Origin: Littorina saxatilis
Taxonomy: Eukaryota > Mollusca > Gastropoda > Littorinimorpha > Littorinidae
Reading direction: 5' to 3'
Length of the DNA: 64,000 nt
NCBI RefSeq assembly: GCF_037325665.1
Contig: NC_090261.1
Coordinates: 14,264,312 to 14,328,311, forward strand
Of this stretch, positions 11,624 to 21,488 are shown in pieces. Each line of letters opens with the position of its first letter. Position 1 is the stretch's first letter. The position numbers were made by a program, and so were the translations under genes. The notes beneath the pieces are model-generated. The model saw only the letters and a list, made by a program, of their open reading frames with translations. It ran no database searches and was not told the DNA's origin.

Positions 11624-12664
11624 ATGGCTGAGTTCTGGGCAAAAGGAGTTGAACTGGGACTGAAAGGCAAGCAGCTGACGGAGTTCGTCGAGTCCCAGAC
11701 ACGACTGCAAGCGCAGCGTGAAGAAAGACAAGCGCAGCGTGAAGAAAGACAAGCGCAGCGTGAGCGTGAAGAAAGACAAGCGCAGCGTGAGCGAGAAGAA
11801 AAAGAAAGACAAGCGCAGCGTGAGCGTGAAGAAAGACAAGCGCAGCGTGAAGAAAGGCAAATGGAGCTGAAACGCGTAGAGCTCCAGATAGAAATGGAGA
11901 CGAAGCGCTTAGAGCTTCAGACAGAAATGGTGCGTGTTCAAAATGAGCAAGCGGCACCACGCCAAAGAGATAACCAGCAGCAAATGCTACACAGGGCACC
12001 GAAACTTCCAGCATTCGCTGACGGGAAGGACCAGATCGACTGCTACCTTGCAAGATTCGAGAGGTTCGCCGAGAGTGCTAGATGGCAGCGCGACGACTGG
12101 GCGATTCAACTCAGCGCACATTTGACTGGGGCAGCACTTGAGGTCTACACTAGACTCTCAAATGATGACGCCAGAGACTATGATGTACTGAAGGAAGCTC
12201 TGTTGCGTTGCTACAACTTCACTGAAAGGGGCTACCGTCAACGCTTCCGCGAATGCCAGCCATTGTCTGGAGAGACGCCGAGCCAGTTTGTGGAGCGCCT
12301 GTCGTCATACCTGCAGAAGTGGGTGGAGTTATCAGGTGAAGAGCAGTCATACGAGAGTCTGCGGGACTTGATCGTGAAGGAGCAGTTCCTTAATGCCTGC
12401 CCGAAGGACCTGGCGACCCGCTTGGAAGAGCAAAAACTGCGGGGTTTGAAGGACATTACTGATGCTGCTGAGCGTTATCTCATTGCTCATGGAAGGACCC
12501 TGGGGACGTCAAAGTCATCGAAACCTTTCCAGAAGAGCGAGAACCAGGGAAACCAACCTGCCAAGGGACAAACTGAGTCCGCACCATCATCCAATGAAGG
12601 GCAGAACATAACGTGTTTGAGACTGTGCCAAAAGGTCAGGTGTCATGTCTACTGTCCCGAATGA
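11624..12664 (+). CDS. gag: Gag of the Gmr1-like element, SCAN-like capsid region
   Basis: Encodes the structural protein of the LTR element. Residues about 30-85 are tandem QAQREER-type repeats predicted to form a coiled coil. Residues about 125-290 carry the capsid region, with motifs GYRQRFRE, PSQFVERL and LIVKEQFLNACP. These match the SCAN domain pattern of vertebrate zinc-finger proteins, a domain previously traced to Gmr1-like Gag. A Ser/Gln-rich tail follows. The frame end overlaps the MITE at 12619. Domain calls are by motif recall. Confidence 0.8.
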   Translation: MAEFWAKGVELGLKGKQLTEFVESQTRLQAQREERQAQREERQAQREREERQAQREREEKERQAQREREERQAQREERQMELKRVELQIEMETKRLELQTEMVRVQNEQAAPRQRDNQQQMLHRAPKLPAFADGKDQIDCYLARFERFAESARWQRDDWAIQLSAHLTGAALEVYTRLSNDDARDYDVLKEALLRCYNFTERGYRQRFRECQPLSGETPSQFVERLSSYLQKWVELSGEEQSYESLRDLIVKEQFLNACPKDLATRLEEQKLRGLKDITDAAERYLIAHGRTLGTSKSSKPFQKSENQGNQPAKGQTESAPSSNEGQNITCLRLCQKVRCHVYCPE

Positions 12665-13040
12665 CACACGATTGCTGACATTTCACCATTGCCAACAGAA
12701 TAAACAAATAAGAAATAGGTAGAAAATGAATGTGAAAACTGACTTTAATTGTTGATCAGTATTTTCTATACCACTAACAAATAATTTACTTGCACATAGC
12801 TGTTTGGCAAATGTATGTTGCATGGGACACACTGACATGAAAGTGGAAGATGTTTTTCCCTCTAGAGAAACTACATATCAAGTTACACTTTTTGTGCTCT
12901 TCCATTCCAGTTGGCAATCAATTGTTAACGCATGTTATTAGAAAAAATAGAACGAAAACAGATTAGATAGAATGAAAAATGTACTGGTGATGTCATTTGG
13001 GACATACTGACATGAAAACGTCACCTTTTGGCACAGTCTC
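12619..13040. mobile_element. 422-bp MITE inside the Gmr1-like element
   Basis: Perfect 18-base inverted ends GAGACTGTGCCAAAAGGT, extended by imperfect matches (TGACATGAAAACG / TGTCATGTC region). Flanked by GTTT at 12615-12618 and 13041-13044. The interior is AT-rich with no coding. It separates the gag and pol frames and must be younger than the host element. Confidence 0.85.
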
Positions 13041-16000
13041 GTTTCCATTGCAATGCCAAGGGTCACCGAGTCGCCAACTGTCCCCAAAAGAAAAATAACG
13101 GACATGTCAATGACAAAGCGCAAGAACATCGACGGAGATATTACGACAACAAGAGGCAAACGAGTGGCTCGAACCAACAAGTATGTGCGAGCAGCGTCAT
13201 ACTACCAAGGGCTGCCGAGCAAGTGGATACACCATCGGACGTGGAAGAATGTCTATCTGATGGCCAGCTTCTACTCGCTAATGGCAAGTCAATCTCTGTC
13301 GTCGCCAGCGCAGCTGTGTCAGTGTCGAACATGCCCGTGTCGAAGGGATCTGTTGAGAAGCAGAAAGTGACTGTTCTCAGAGATTCGGGCTGCAATGGAG
13401 TCATTGTCAAAGAGGATCTGGTGCCAACAGAGAAGTTCACTGGTGACTTCAAGTGGACGCTCATGGCTGACAGCAAATGCGTGAGGGCACCAGTGGCAAA
13501 GATCCAGATAGATACTCCATACTTCACCGGAGAAGTTGAGGCCGTCTGCCTGAAGAAGCCCTTGTACGATCTATTAATTGGGAACATTGGGGGTGCGAGA
13601 CGTCCTGATGACCCTGATGTCGAATGGAGAATGGGCGCAGCTCAGCCTGCTGTTGAGGAGGAAGACCCACTGCCATTCGCGAATGAAGATATCAGCGAAC
13701 TGTTACGAGATGACAGAGCAACTGTGCATCGCCGCGACCAGCCGCAGGTTGTAAGCGCTGTGACGACCAGAGCCCAGGCGAAGAAGGACAAAACAACTAC
13801 GCCACTCAGGGTCACCAACAGTTCTGCAACTGCTGTCGTGGACAGGGATCAGCTGATTCAGCTACAGGAAGCTGATTCGACCTTAACAAAGTACAGGAGT
13901 CGTCCTGTCAAGGAGATGACTAAGGGCGAAGGCACTGTGCAATTTGAAGTGAAGGCCAAGATCCTGTACAGAGTGTTCCAGCACGCGAGAGTCAACGGTG
14001 GGAAGCCATTACGTCAAGTTCTGGTGCCTCAACCGCTTAGGCGCCAGGTGATGGAGGTGGCCCACGACTCTATTATGGGAGGTCACCTGGGGGTCAAGAA
14101 GACATCGGACAGAATCCAGGCTGCGTTTTACTGGCCAGGATTGCATGCAGATGTGACTCGATTCTGCCGATCGTGCGATATTTGCCAGAAAACCATACCT
14201 CGAGGAAGGGTCCCGAAAGTGCCGTTGCAGAAGATGCCTTTGATCGACCTACCTTTCAAGAGGGTGGCCATTGACCTCATCGGCGAGATCAAACCGCCAA
14301 GTGAAGAGGGTCATCGTTGGGTACTGACCCTGGTAGACTATGCAACCAGGTACCCAGAAGCCGTGCCTCTGAAGAAAATTGACACCGAGACTGTTGCCGA
14401 GGCACTTGTGGACATTTTCAGCAGAATTGGGGTTCCTGAAGAGATCCTCACAGACCTGGGGACACAGTTTGTCTCTGAATGCATGGAAGAGGTCAACAGG
14501 CTGCTGAGCATTCGTCACTTGACTACGACACCCTATCACCCGATGTGCAATGGGCTGGTCGAAAAATTCAATGCGACGCTGAAGTCCACGCTGAAGAAAC
14601 TATGCAGTGAGCAGCCAAGGCAGTGGCATCGCTACATCAATGCCTTGCTATTTGCATACAGGGAGGTGCCACAAGAGTCCACTGGATTCTCCCCGTTCGA
14701 GCTGATGTACGGGCGGACCGTGAGAGGCCCGATGCAAATACTAAAGGAATTGTGGACGAAAGATGTGGACACACCTGAAGTGAAGAACAGTTACCAGTAC
14801 GTGTTCGAGTTGCGAGAGAAACTGGAGGAGACTCTCGAGATTGCGAGAGAAAACTTGAGAAAGTCTCAGGATAGCGGAAAGCACTACTACGACCGCAAAG
14901 CCGTAAACAGGAAGTTTACACCAGGTAACAAAGTGCTGATACTGCTTCCCACTGATCACAACAAACTACTGATGCAGTGGAAAGGCCCATACGAGGTTGA
15001 GGCCGTGGTAGGGATCAACGACTACAAGGTGAATGTCGGCAAGAAGTCCAAGATCTACCACGCTAACCTCCTGAAACTGTATGTGGAGAGACCTCCGGAA
15101 GCAGTACAGGTCGCAGCAAGTGTGGAAGAACCAGCCGAACTAGACGAGTTCGACGGCGAGGAACTACTGGAGTTGGGAGACCTCCACAAGAAAGAGGGAG
15201 TGGATGACGTCAAGTTAGGACCTGACCTGACAGAAGATCAGCAGAAGGAGCTGCATGATTTTATGGGCGACTTCACCCATAGGTTCTCTGATGTTCCAGG
15301 CTCTACGTCCTTGGTCGAACATGAAGTCCACCTCACATCTGACGTTCCTGTTCGCTCAAAACCATACCCTATCCCGTTTCAGGCTCGGGAATCCTTGAAG
15401 AAGGACATCGATAGCATGTTGAAGATGGGGGTCATCCGTGAGTCATCATCCCCTTACTCATCTCCCGTTGTTGTTGTCAAGAAGAAAGACGGTACAAACA
15501 GGGTATGCATTGACTTCAGGAAAGTGAATAAGATCACCGTGTTTGACCCTGAACCAATGCCGACGGCGGCTGATCTGTTCCGACGGTTGACTGGCAGTAA
15601 GATCTTCTCAAAGATCGATCTCAGCAAGGGATATTGGCAGATTCCTGTGCGCGAAGAGGACATACCAAAAACCGCCTTTGCAACTCCAGACGGAACGTAT
15701 GAGTGCCTGCGGATGCCTTTTGGCATGGTGAACAGTGGTGCTACCCTGAAGAGGGGAATGCGAAAAATGCTCAAAGGAATGAAGAATGTTGTGTACTACT
15801 GGGATGATCTGCTAGTCCACACGGAGACCTTTGAGGAGCATCTGGAGACTTTGAGGGAATTATTTTCCCGCCTGACAAAAGCTAATCTGACCGTGAGACC
15901 CAGCAAGTGCATTTTGGGGACCGACAACGTTGACTTCATAGGTCATTCACTGAAGGAAGGTCAAAAGGGGCTTTTGTTGGAAAACGTCACCAAGATCCTC

Positions 16001-16603
16001 AATGCGCCACGTCCTGAAACCAAGAAGCAGGTGCGATCCTTCCTTGGATTGGCTGGGTACTACAGAGAGTTCATTCCAAACTTCGCCGCCATAACGGCGC
16101 CTTTGTCGGACATGACCCGAAAAGGATGCCCCAACCGAATACTCTGGGGATCAGCTCAGGAGAAGGCATACCAGACCGTGCGCGACCTGATGTCACGAGA
16201 CCCGGTGCTACGCCTTCCTGATACTGCCAAAGAGTTCATCTTGCGTACAGACGCATCGGACGAAGGGATCGGCGCCATGCTGATGCAAGAGCATGGAGGT
16301 AAACCGTTTCCGGTCAGCTATGCCAGCAAGAAGCTGTCAGGAGCCGAGAAGAACTACTCGACCATGGAGAAAGAGTGTTTAGCCATTGTGTGGGGAATCA
16401 AGAAATTTGAACTCTACCTCCAAGGGGTGAAATTCGTGCTTCAGACTGATCACAAACCCCTCACCTACCTGAACTCTGCGAAGTTTGTGAATAATCGTAT
16501 CATGAGGTGGGTGATGTACTTGCAGAACTTTGATATGCGAGTGGAATCGATCAAAGGTTCAGACAATGTTGGAGCAGATTTTCTCAGCCGAGTATGTGAG
16601 TAA
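13028..16603 (+). CDS. pol: Pol polyprotein of the Gmr1-like element (zinc knuckle, PR, INT, RT, RNase H)
   Basis: A 1191-codon frame whose first codons lie in the MITE end. Domains in order: zinc-knuckle region near residues 7-20; aspartic protease with DSG at 119-121; integrase with an HHCC zinc-binding region at about 347-392 (H, H, CRSCDIC) and catalytic D, D, E near 415, 475 and 511 (VAIDLIG, LTDLGTQF, GLVEKFNATLK); a chromodomain-like or linker region to about 700; reverse transcriptase at about 735-980 with KIDLSKGYWQIP and a Y-x-D-D box; RNase H from about 1070 (RTDASDEGIG). It would make the enzymes for copying and inserting the element. Confidence 0.9.
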   Translation: MAQSRFHCNAKGHRVANCPQKKNNGHVNDKAQEHRRRYYDNKRQTSGSNQQVCASSVILPRAAEQVDTPSDVEECLSDGQLLLANGKSISVVASAAVSVSNMPVSKGSVEKQKVTVLRDSGCNGVIVKEDLVPTEKFTGDFKWTLMADSKCVRAPVAKIQIDTPYFTGEVEAVCLKKPLYDLLIGNIGGARRPDDPDVEWRMGAAQPAVEEEDPLPFANEDISELLRDDRATVHRRDQPQVVSAVTTRAQAKKDKTTTPLRVTNSSATAVVDRDQLIQLQEADSTLTKYRSRPVKEMTKGEGTVQFEVKAKILYRVFQHARVNGGKPLRQVLVPQPLRRQVMEVAHDSIMGGHLGVKKTSDRIQAAFYWPGLHADVTRFCRSCDICQKTIPRGRVPKVPLQKMPLIDLPFKRVAIDLIGEIKPPSEEGHRWVLTLVDYATRYPEAVPLKKIDTETVAEALVDIFSRIGVPEEILTDLGTQFVSECMEEVNRLLSIRHLTTTPYHPMCNGLVEKFNATLKSTLKKLCSEQPRQWHRYINALLFAYREVPQESTGFSPFELMYGRTVRGPMQILKELWTKDVDTPEVKNSYQYVFELREKLEETLEIARENLRKSQDSGKHYYDRKAVNRKFTPGNKVLILLPTDHNKLLMQWKGPYEVEAVVGINDYKVNVGKKSKIYHANLLKLYVERPPEAVQVAASVEEPAELDEFDGEELLELGDLHKKEGVDDVKLGPDLTEDQQKELHDFMGDFTHRFSDVPGSTSLVEHEVHLTSDVPVRSKPYPIPFQARESLKKDIDSMLKMGVIRESSSPYSSPVVVVKKKDGTNRVCIDFRKVNKITVFDPEPMPTAADLFRRLTGSKIFSKIDLSKGYWQIPVREEDIPKTAFATPDGTYECLRMPFGMVNSGATLKRGMRKMLKGMKNVVYYWDDLLVHTETFEEHLETLRELFSRLTKANLTVRPSKCILGTDNVDFIGHSLKEGQKGLLLENVTKILNAPRPETKKQVRSFLGLAGYYREFIPNFAAITAPLSDMTRKGCPNRILWGSAQEKAYQTVRDLMSRDPVLRLPDTAKEFILRTDASDEGIGAMLMQEHGGKPFPVSYASKKLSGAEKNYSTMEKECLAIVWGIKKFELYLQGVKFVLQTDHKPLTYLNSAKFVNNRIMRWVMYLQNFDMRVESIKGSDNVGADFLSRVCE

Positions 16604-16721
16604 AACTGTGTTCATTCTCCAACAGACTAATGTACATACCTGGATTTCAATCTGTTATGTATACATAATATGTGTACAGGTAGCGTTTCAATGATTGAAA
16701 GAAATTAGGTAAATTTCTTCT

Positions 16722-16735
16722 GGTGTTGGGGGTAA
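16722..16735 (+). promoter_or_regulatory. Polypurine-tract-like stretch before the 3' LTR
   Basis: G-rich TGTTGGGGGTAA directly before the LTR start; only part is purine, so the priming role is inferred from position. Confidence 0.4.
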
Positions 16736-17097
16736 TGTTAGGAAACGCTACCGTTGCTGAGCTTTGGTTCAGTTTTGTGTGTTGCATGTAGTTGACTTAT
16801 TTGTACTTTGTGGGAAAGTACCGATATTATATTTTGTAAACACAATATTTATGCTTGGACGAGAATGCAGGTGAACTTTCTAGTCCTGTCAAAACAAGTT
16901 GTTTACCATGCTGTTTTAGTCGTGAGTTCGTGGCGTTCGTTCGGATTAAGTGTGTCGGCGCTTTTGATGTACGTCAGAGAGAATGTCGCTAGTTTAGTCC
17001 ATGCACGGCTCGTATAATGTAGTTGTATCGTGTTCGGTCTGGAATATTCTCGAGATTGAGTATTTACTATATATGCCAGCGCGATTTGAATGTTAAA
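16736..17097 (+). repeat. 3' LTR, left part
   Basis: Looks identical to 10602-10963 of the 5' LTR. It stops at TGTTAAA where the 7.57-kb insertion begins. Confidence 0.9.
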
Positions 17098-18562
17098 GTG
17101 TAACTAAACAAGCAAAAAGGAAAAACATCGTTCAGCAACCTTTACACTTTGATATGAAGAAGGGCCTCATATACTGTCGAACTGCGAAAAAAAAATTTTT
17201 TTCTCTCACTCGGACACTGTTTGACGGACATGTGAAGTGCGCGCCAGGAACGACAATCTTCTTAGTTTACCTGATTAATGCCCTTAATTTTTGGTTCTGG
17301 TACTTTCAGTTCCGGCTGTTGTCATCAATCTACCAAAATAAAAGATCAAACGGAGTTTTCGATTTTTATTTCATGGTTCAGAAAAATATTGCTTATTTTC
17401 TGAAGTCAACCGTTTTAGCGAATCTTTCTTTGATTCTTAAAAGTCATTTCAGATTTTTGAAAAATAGTTAACGGTTAGTAATTACCAATATATCGTAAAC
17501 AAACATATCGATAGGTTTTGGTAAGAAGACACAAGTGCGATGAATGTGGTACCAGTATTTTTGTGGTAAGTAAGGATGCTTTTCTTTGCTGTAAGCACAT
17601 TTACAATGCACATTTAATCTGTTTAGCAACATAAACGAAAGCATGGTACAGTGCCGCTTGTTTGTGGTCTATCTTTTCGCGGCAGATGCGTAACAATTAG
17701 GGTCTCAGTTGGAAAAAGCTGCTCGGAACCAGAGCAGATTTGGCTTGGGTTCTTTGAGTGTGAATGATCGACGAGTGGCTTGACATTTTTAACGAATCAT
17801 TACTGTAGCCTACTTGAAACCATCATCTGTTTCTGAATTTGTCATCAGTTATGATTGAGCAGTCTCATAGGAATCGTCCATAAAATGTTAAACCGAAAAA
17901 GGGCGGACGATTCTGAATCACACAGGCTGCTGTACAAAATCAGATCTAAAACGATATTTTGAACTGCGACGTCTGCGTAAATGCCCTGTAACAAAATACC
18001 TTGTCCTGGTCATGTGTATACACATCAGCTTCTATTGGGAAGATCAGTATTTTACTATTAATCACAAATACAAGATTAGAAATAGTTCTGAAGATCGTCT
18101 TTGATTTCAGTTTCAGCGGCAAACTAGCAGATCTGTCCAAACCGGCATCGTTTCATGGTTGAAACTTGAATAATCCCAAATAGATCTGAGTGGGGGTAAG
18201 TTTTATAGTATTTCAATTTTTTACGGCAGTTTTATTTAAAGATAGTGTAGTGGATGCCTCTGGTGAAGACTACAGTTATATGAATTTTTTTTTGTAATAT
18301 TAAAATGATTGTTCTTTATTTACACAATTGAATAATTTGTATTTATTTGTTTGCAGATGACGGCATACTGAGTGCTCCAAGAACATACGCCTGCTGGCAT
18401 TTTGTGTCTTTTCTGAAGACGTCGAGGCAAGCAGAAGTCACGGTCCTGGCCACACACACACAATGACATGAACAAGAAATGATATTTTTTCATGGGCATA
18501 TCCAGTATTAAAACTTTATTACCATGCAAACGCAACGATTAGAATTTAGAGAAGGTCATCGG

Positions 18563-18610
<48 letters not shown>

Positions 18611-18861
18611 GGCGGATCCGGAGGGGGGTTCCGGGGTTTCCGGACCACTTAGGAGCCGGCCTTTGTATTCTAAGTGACGATTTTGGAAAGAAGTTGGCTA
18701 ATTAGTTTTTTCAGGTTGCGCCAGATCGATCAATTGTCCTTGTTGTGATTCAAATTTTTCTTTTTAATATATTTACGTTTTTGGAAGGTGTATTAGGGGA
18801 TGTTTCTTTGCATGCTCAGATTGATCCATTTTCCTTGTTTTTATCAACATACATTTGTCGG

Positions 18862-18899
<38 letters not shown>

Positions 18900-19165
18900 G
18901 GAGGTTGAACGCTTCGCGTCTCCAACTAAACGCTTCGCGTCGTCAAATTGTCCCAAAAAGAAATTTGGAAACTCCCCCTTAAAAATGATGTGATCCGCCC
19001 CTGCACACACACAAACACACACAAATAGAGAAGTAATAAATGGATACAGTTTTTCTTTATTTAAATTACAATCAGATGTGGTCGTAGAACAGGCACTGTA
19101 AACAAAACCTAGCATGATATACCACTTGTGTGATGTTTCGGTCAATATCTTTATTTTCCTTTCAG

Positions 19166-19244
19166 AAATACATTGGCGTTTTGAATGTCAAGGGAAGTGA
19201 TACAAATGCTGCAGCGGGCTATCAAGAACGCGAAGGCAAACAAG
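19166..19244 (+). CDS. Exon 1 of 2 visible: small peptide of unknown type
   Basis: Acceptor TTTTCCTTTCAG and donor GTAAAT flank a 79-base exon open in only one frame (KYIGVLNVKGSDTNAAAGYQ, then EREGKQ) and ending in phase 1. Its phase fits the exon at 21330. Upstream coding exons, and any signal peptide, were not identified. The exon lies inside the 7.57-kb insertion. Confidence 0.5.
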
Positions 19245-20018
19245 GTAAATACCTACTTCTGACATTAGTTTACTTATTAACTCTTTCTATACTGGCCATT
19301 ATCTCCCCAGTCTCTCCCCAGAAACTGGCCATTTACATGGGTTTGCAAAAACATTCTCAAAAATAAACAAAACAAGATGCAGCCTTCAAACTCATAGGTT
19401 TTATTGTGAATATATTGCTAAAACATATGCCAAAGTTTGGTTTCATTGTTGTGAAAAAAAATAAAAATATGATGTCCAGAATGTATGGGTATATTTTACG
19501 CAATACGAAAAAGGGGGTATGTATTTTGACTTAGAAGCATTTTTTCTTATGAAGGCTCTGTTTGCAACAAAACTGTTTCTGTTTACTTGTATGAAGATTG
19601 TGCTAACACAAAAACATAACAAATACCAACTGATTTTCCATTTGGTGGTCATGTAAGCATTGTGAACATGTCCGAAAAATCTGATCACACACCATGTGGT
19701 CGACATGCAGACCTGAACGGCCAGTGTATGGTGGCAGAGTTGGAAAATAGGAAAAGTCTTGATGCCAATCCTTCATCAAAAACCGAAGAAAATCGTCATT
19801 GTAATAAGTTTGCTTTATTCTAAATCAAACGACTAGGATAGATGACAGACACAACGACAAACACATTCAATTCTATGTAAAACATACACAATGCGCACGT
19901 TAACAAGCTGGCCATAACAATGTGCCCATCGTGCATGAAGTGTGGCTTTGGTCGGATCAGTAGCCGTGCTTTGTCTGCGATGCTAAACATGACATTTTGT
20001 TAAAGCGACGATTTAGCA

Positions 20019-20276
20019 ATGTTGTTGTTGCTGCTGCTGCTGTCTGTTCTTGTCACGACATCTCGCCATATAACAGTTTTTTCCCTCCTGATTCTGAGAA
20101 GAAGCTGTTTAATTGTGATATCAGGCCTAGGAACCCCTGATTTTCACTTGGAGCATTCTCAAAGAAACTTAGCGTATGTTAAGAAAAATGAGTGTACTCC
20201 ACACTTTGTCTTTTGTTGTTCGTTGTCGTTGCATGTCTACCGTTCCACAGCCACCTACTATAAGTGCAAGTGTTAA
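20019..20276 (+). other. 85-codon frame with poly-Leu start, doubtful
   Basis: Starts with eight Leu-rich codons from a GTT/GCT repeat that could mimic a signal peptide and ends YYKCKC. It is not flanked by splice sites that join the neighbouring exons in phase. Probably chance. Confidence 0.12.
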
Positions 20277-21030
20277 ATGACGTATTTCCACAAAAGACTG
20301 CTTGCAGAGAATCATGTGATGCCAATGACAGGTAAGGACATGTGGTAATACATACTACGTTTTGGAACCAGGGAAAATGCAGCACAAATTATTTATCAAC
20401 CAAATTGATTGACTTGTGCACCATGACAAAAGTTTTCTTTGATCCATAAAAGGTCTTTTGCCAGAAAAATTGCTCTGAACATCAAGTACTCTGCAAGTTG
20501 TCACACATTTACATTATTGAAATAAAAAGAAAACACACCAGTAACCAGGTTAGGTACGTTAATATCAATAATCAATATCTCGGCACGTTACTGCCTTCTT
20601 CGGGATGGTAAGCTGAACATTATTGAACAAAATAATCGGTTTAGATTGTATACTTTGATTCCTGAACGAAGAAGCAGAGGTACTGCATACAACTAGGACT
20701 GTAATATCAGCTTTTGCCTGAAACACACACACATACACTTATAAAATTAATGCAATGTCATTGTATGAAGCCAGAACAATCACTAACTTACATAGTTGGA
20801 CACACAATTACCCATCACTGAACAATAAATCGAAGTCGGGTGGATTCAATGACTAAAGCAGTAAAGGCTTTGAAAAAACCCTCATCACAAAACATCCCCC
20901 CCCCCAAAAAAAAAAAAAAAATAAATGAAATAAAACAGGTTGTGTATATTGCGCAGTAAACACCATGCAGGTACAAGCAAAGATTTGACAGTGATTAACC
21001 TTGTTTTATATAGCACACATTTTCTAGTTT

Positions 21031-21032
<2 letters not shown>

Positions 21033-21107
<75 letters not shown>
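21033..21107. repeat. (CT)n microsatellite
   Basis: Pure CT for about 75 bases. Confidence 0.95.
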
Positions 21108-21110
<3 letters not shown>

Positions 21111-21329
21111 AAAGTAATTTATTGACCTGTGGGTTATTTGCGTTTGTATACACATTGGTGATTCGTAAACTATGTTGAAAGAGATTGTCAAACAATATTA
21201 TATGGGGTGTCTTAAAAATAAATGTATATCAACAAAATCTGTCATTATTATCAGGCACACGGTTTTAACAAAGCTATGTCACGGAATGCAACATAAGTGG
21301 CTTAAAAAGTCGTGTTTTTGTGTGTGCAG

Positions 21330-21436
21330 GATATTCGCTAGGACAGGACCTCAAGCTGAACCAGCACAACGGCGATGCATTCTTCCATGGCTTCCACAAA
21401 AGTCTTTCACCTATAGCGGGCATTGCATACAGATAG
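21330..21436 (+). CDS. Exon 2 of 2 visible: C-terminal exon of the small peptide
   Basis: Acceptor TTTTTGTGTGTGCAG, then 35 codons and TAG at 21434-21436. The phase-1 join with 19244 gives a glycine codon, then YSLGQDLKLNQHNGDAFFHG and FHKSLSPIAGIAYR. Regular Gly/aromatic spacing suggests beta strands. The pattern (AGY..., G-Y-x-x-GQ, LSP-x-x-GI) recalls the C-termini of attacin/hymenoptaecin-type antimicrobial peptides of insects. This is a weak resemblance from memory, not an alignment. A telomere-type hairpin starts at the stop codon. Confidence 0.5.
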
Positions 21437-21488
21437 TCCAAAGAGGGTTAGGGTTACCCTAACCCTCCTTTTTAAAAATTCTTTGGAC
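21436..21488. repeat. Hairpin with head-to-head telomere-type repeats
   Basis: GAGGGTTAGGGT, one T, then ACCCTAACCCTC (21443-21467) is a perfect 12-base palindrome of TTAGGG units. An outer pair GTCCAAAG / CTTTGGAC (21436-21443 and 21481-21488) extends the fold. Confidence 0.75.

Noticed and set aside
11411-12053. Minus-strand frames opposite gag
   Set aside because: Shadows of the QAQREER-type repeats in gag.
17540-17565. Possible signal-peptide exon (MNVVPVFL) for the peptide at 19166
   Set aside because: The donor is strong, but the phase would create a stop at 19166, and no linking exon was found.
18358-18470. Possible exon after TTGTTTGCAG
   Set aside because: The open frame ends in a CA tract and has no donor in a phase that joins 19166.
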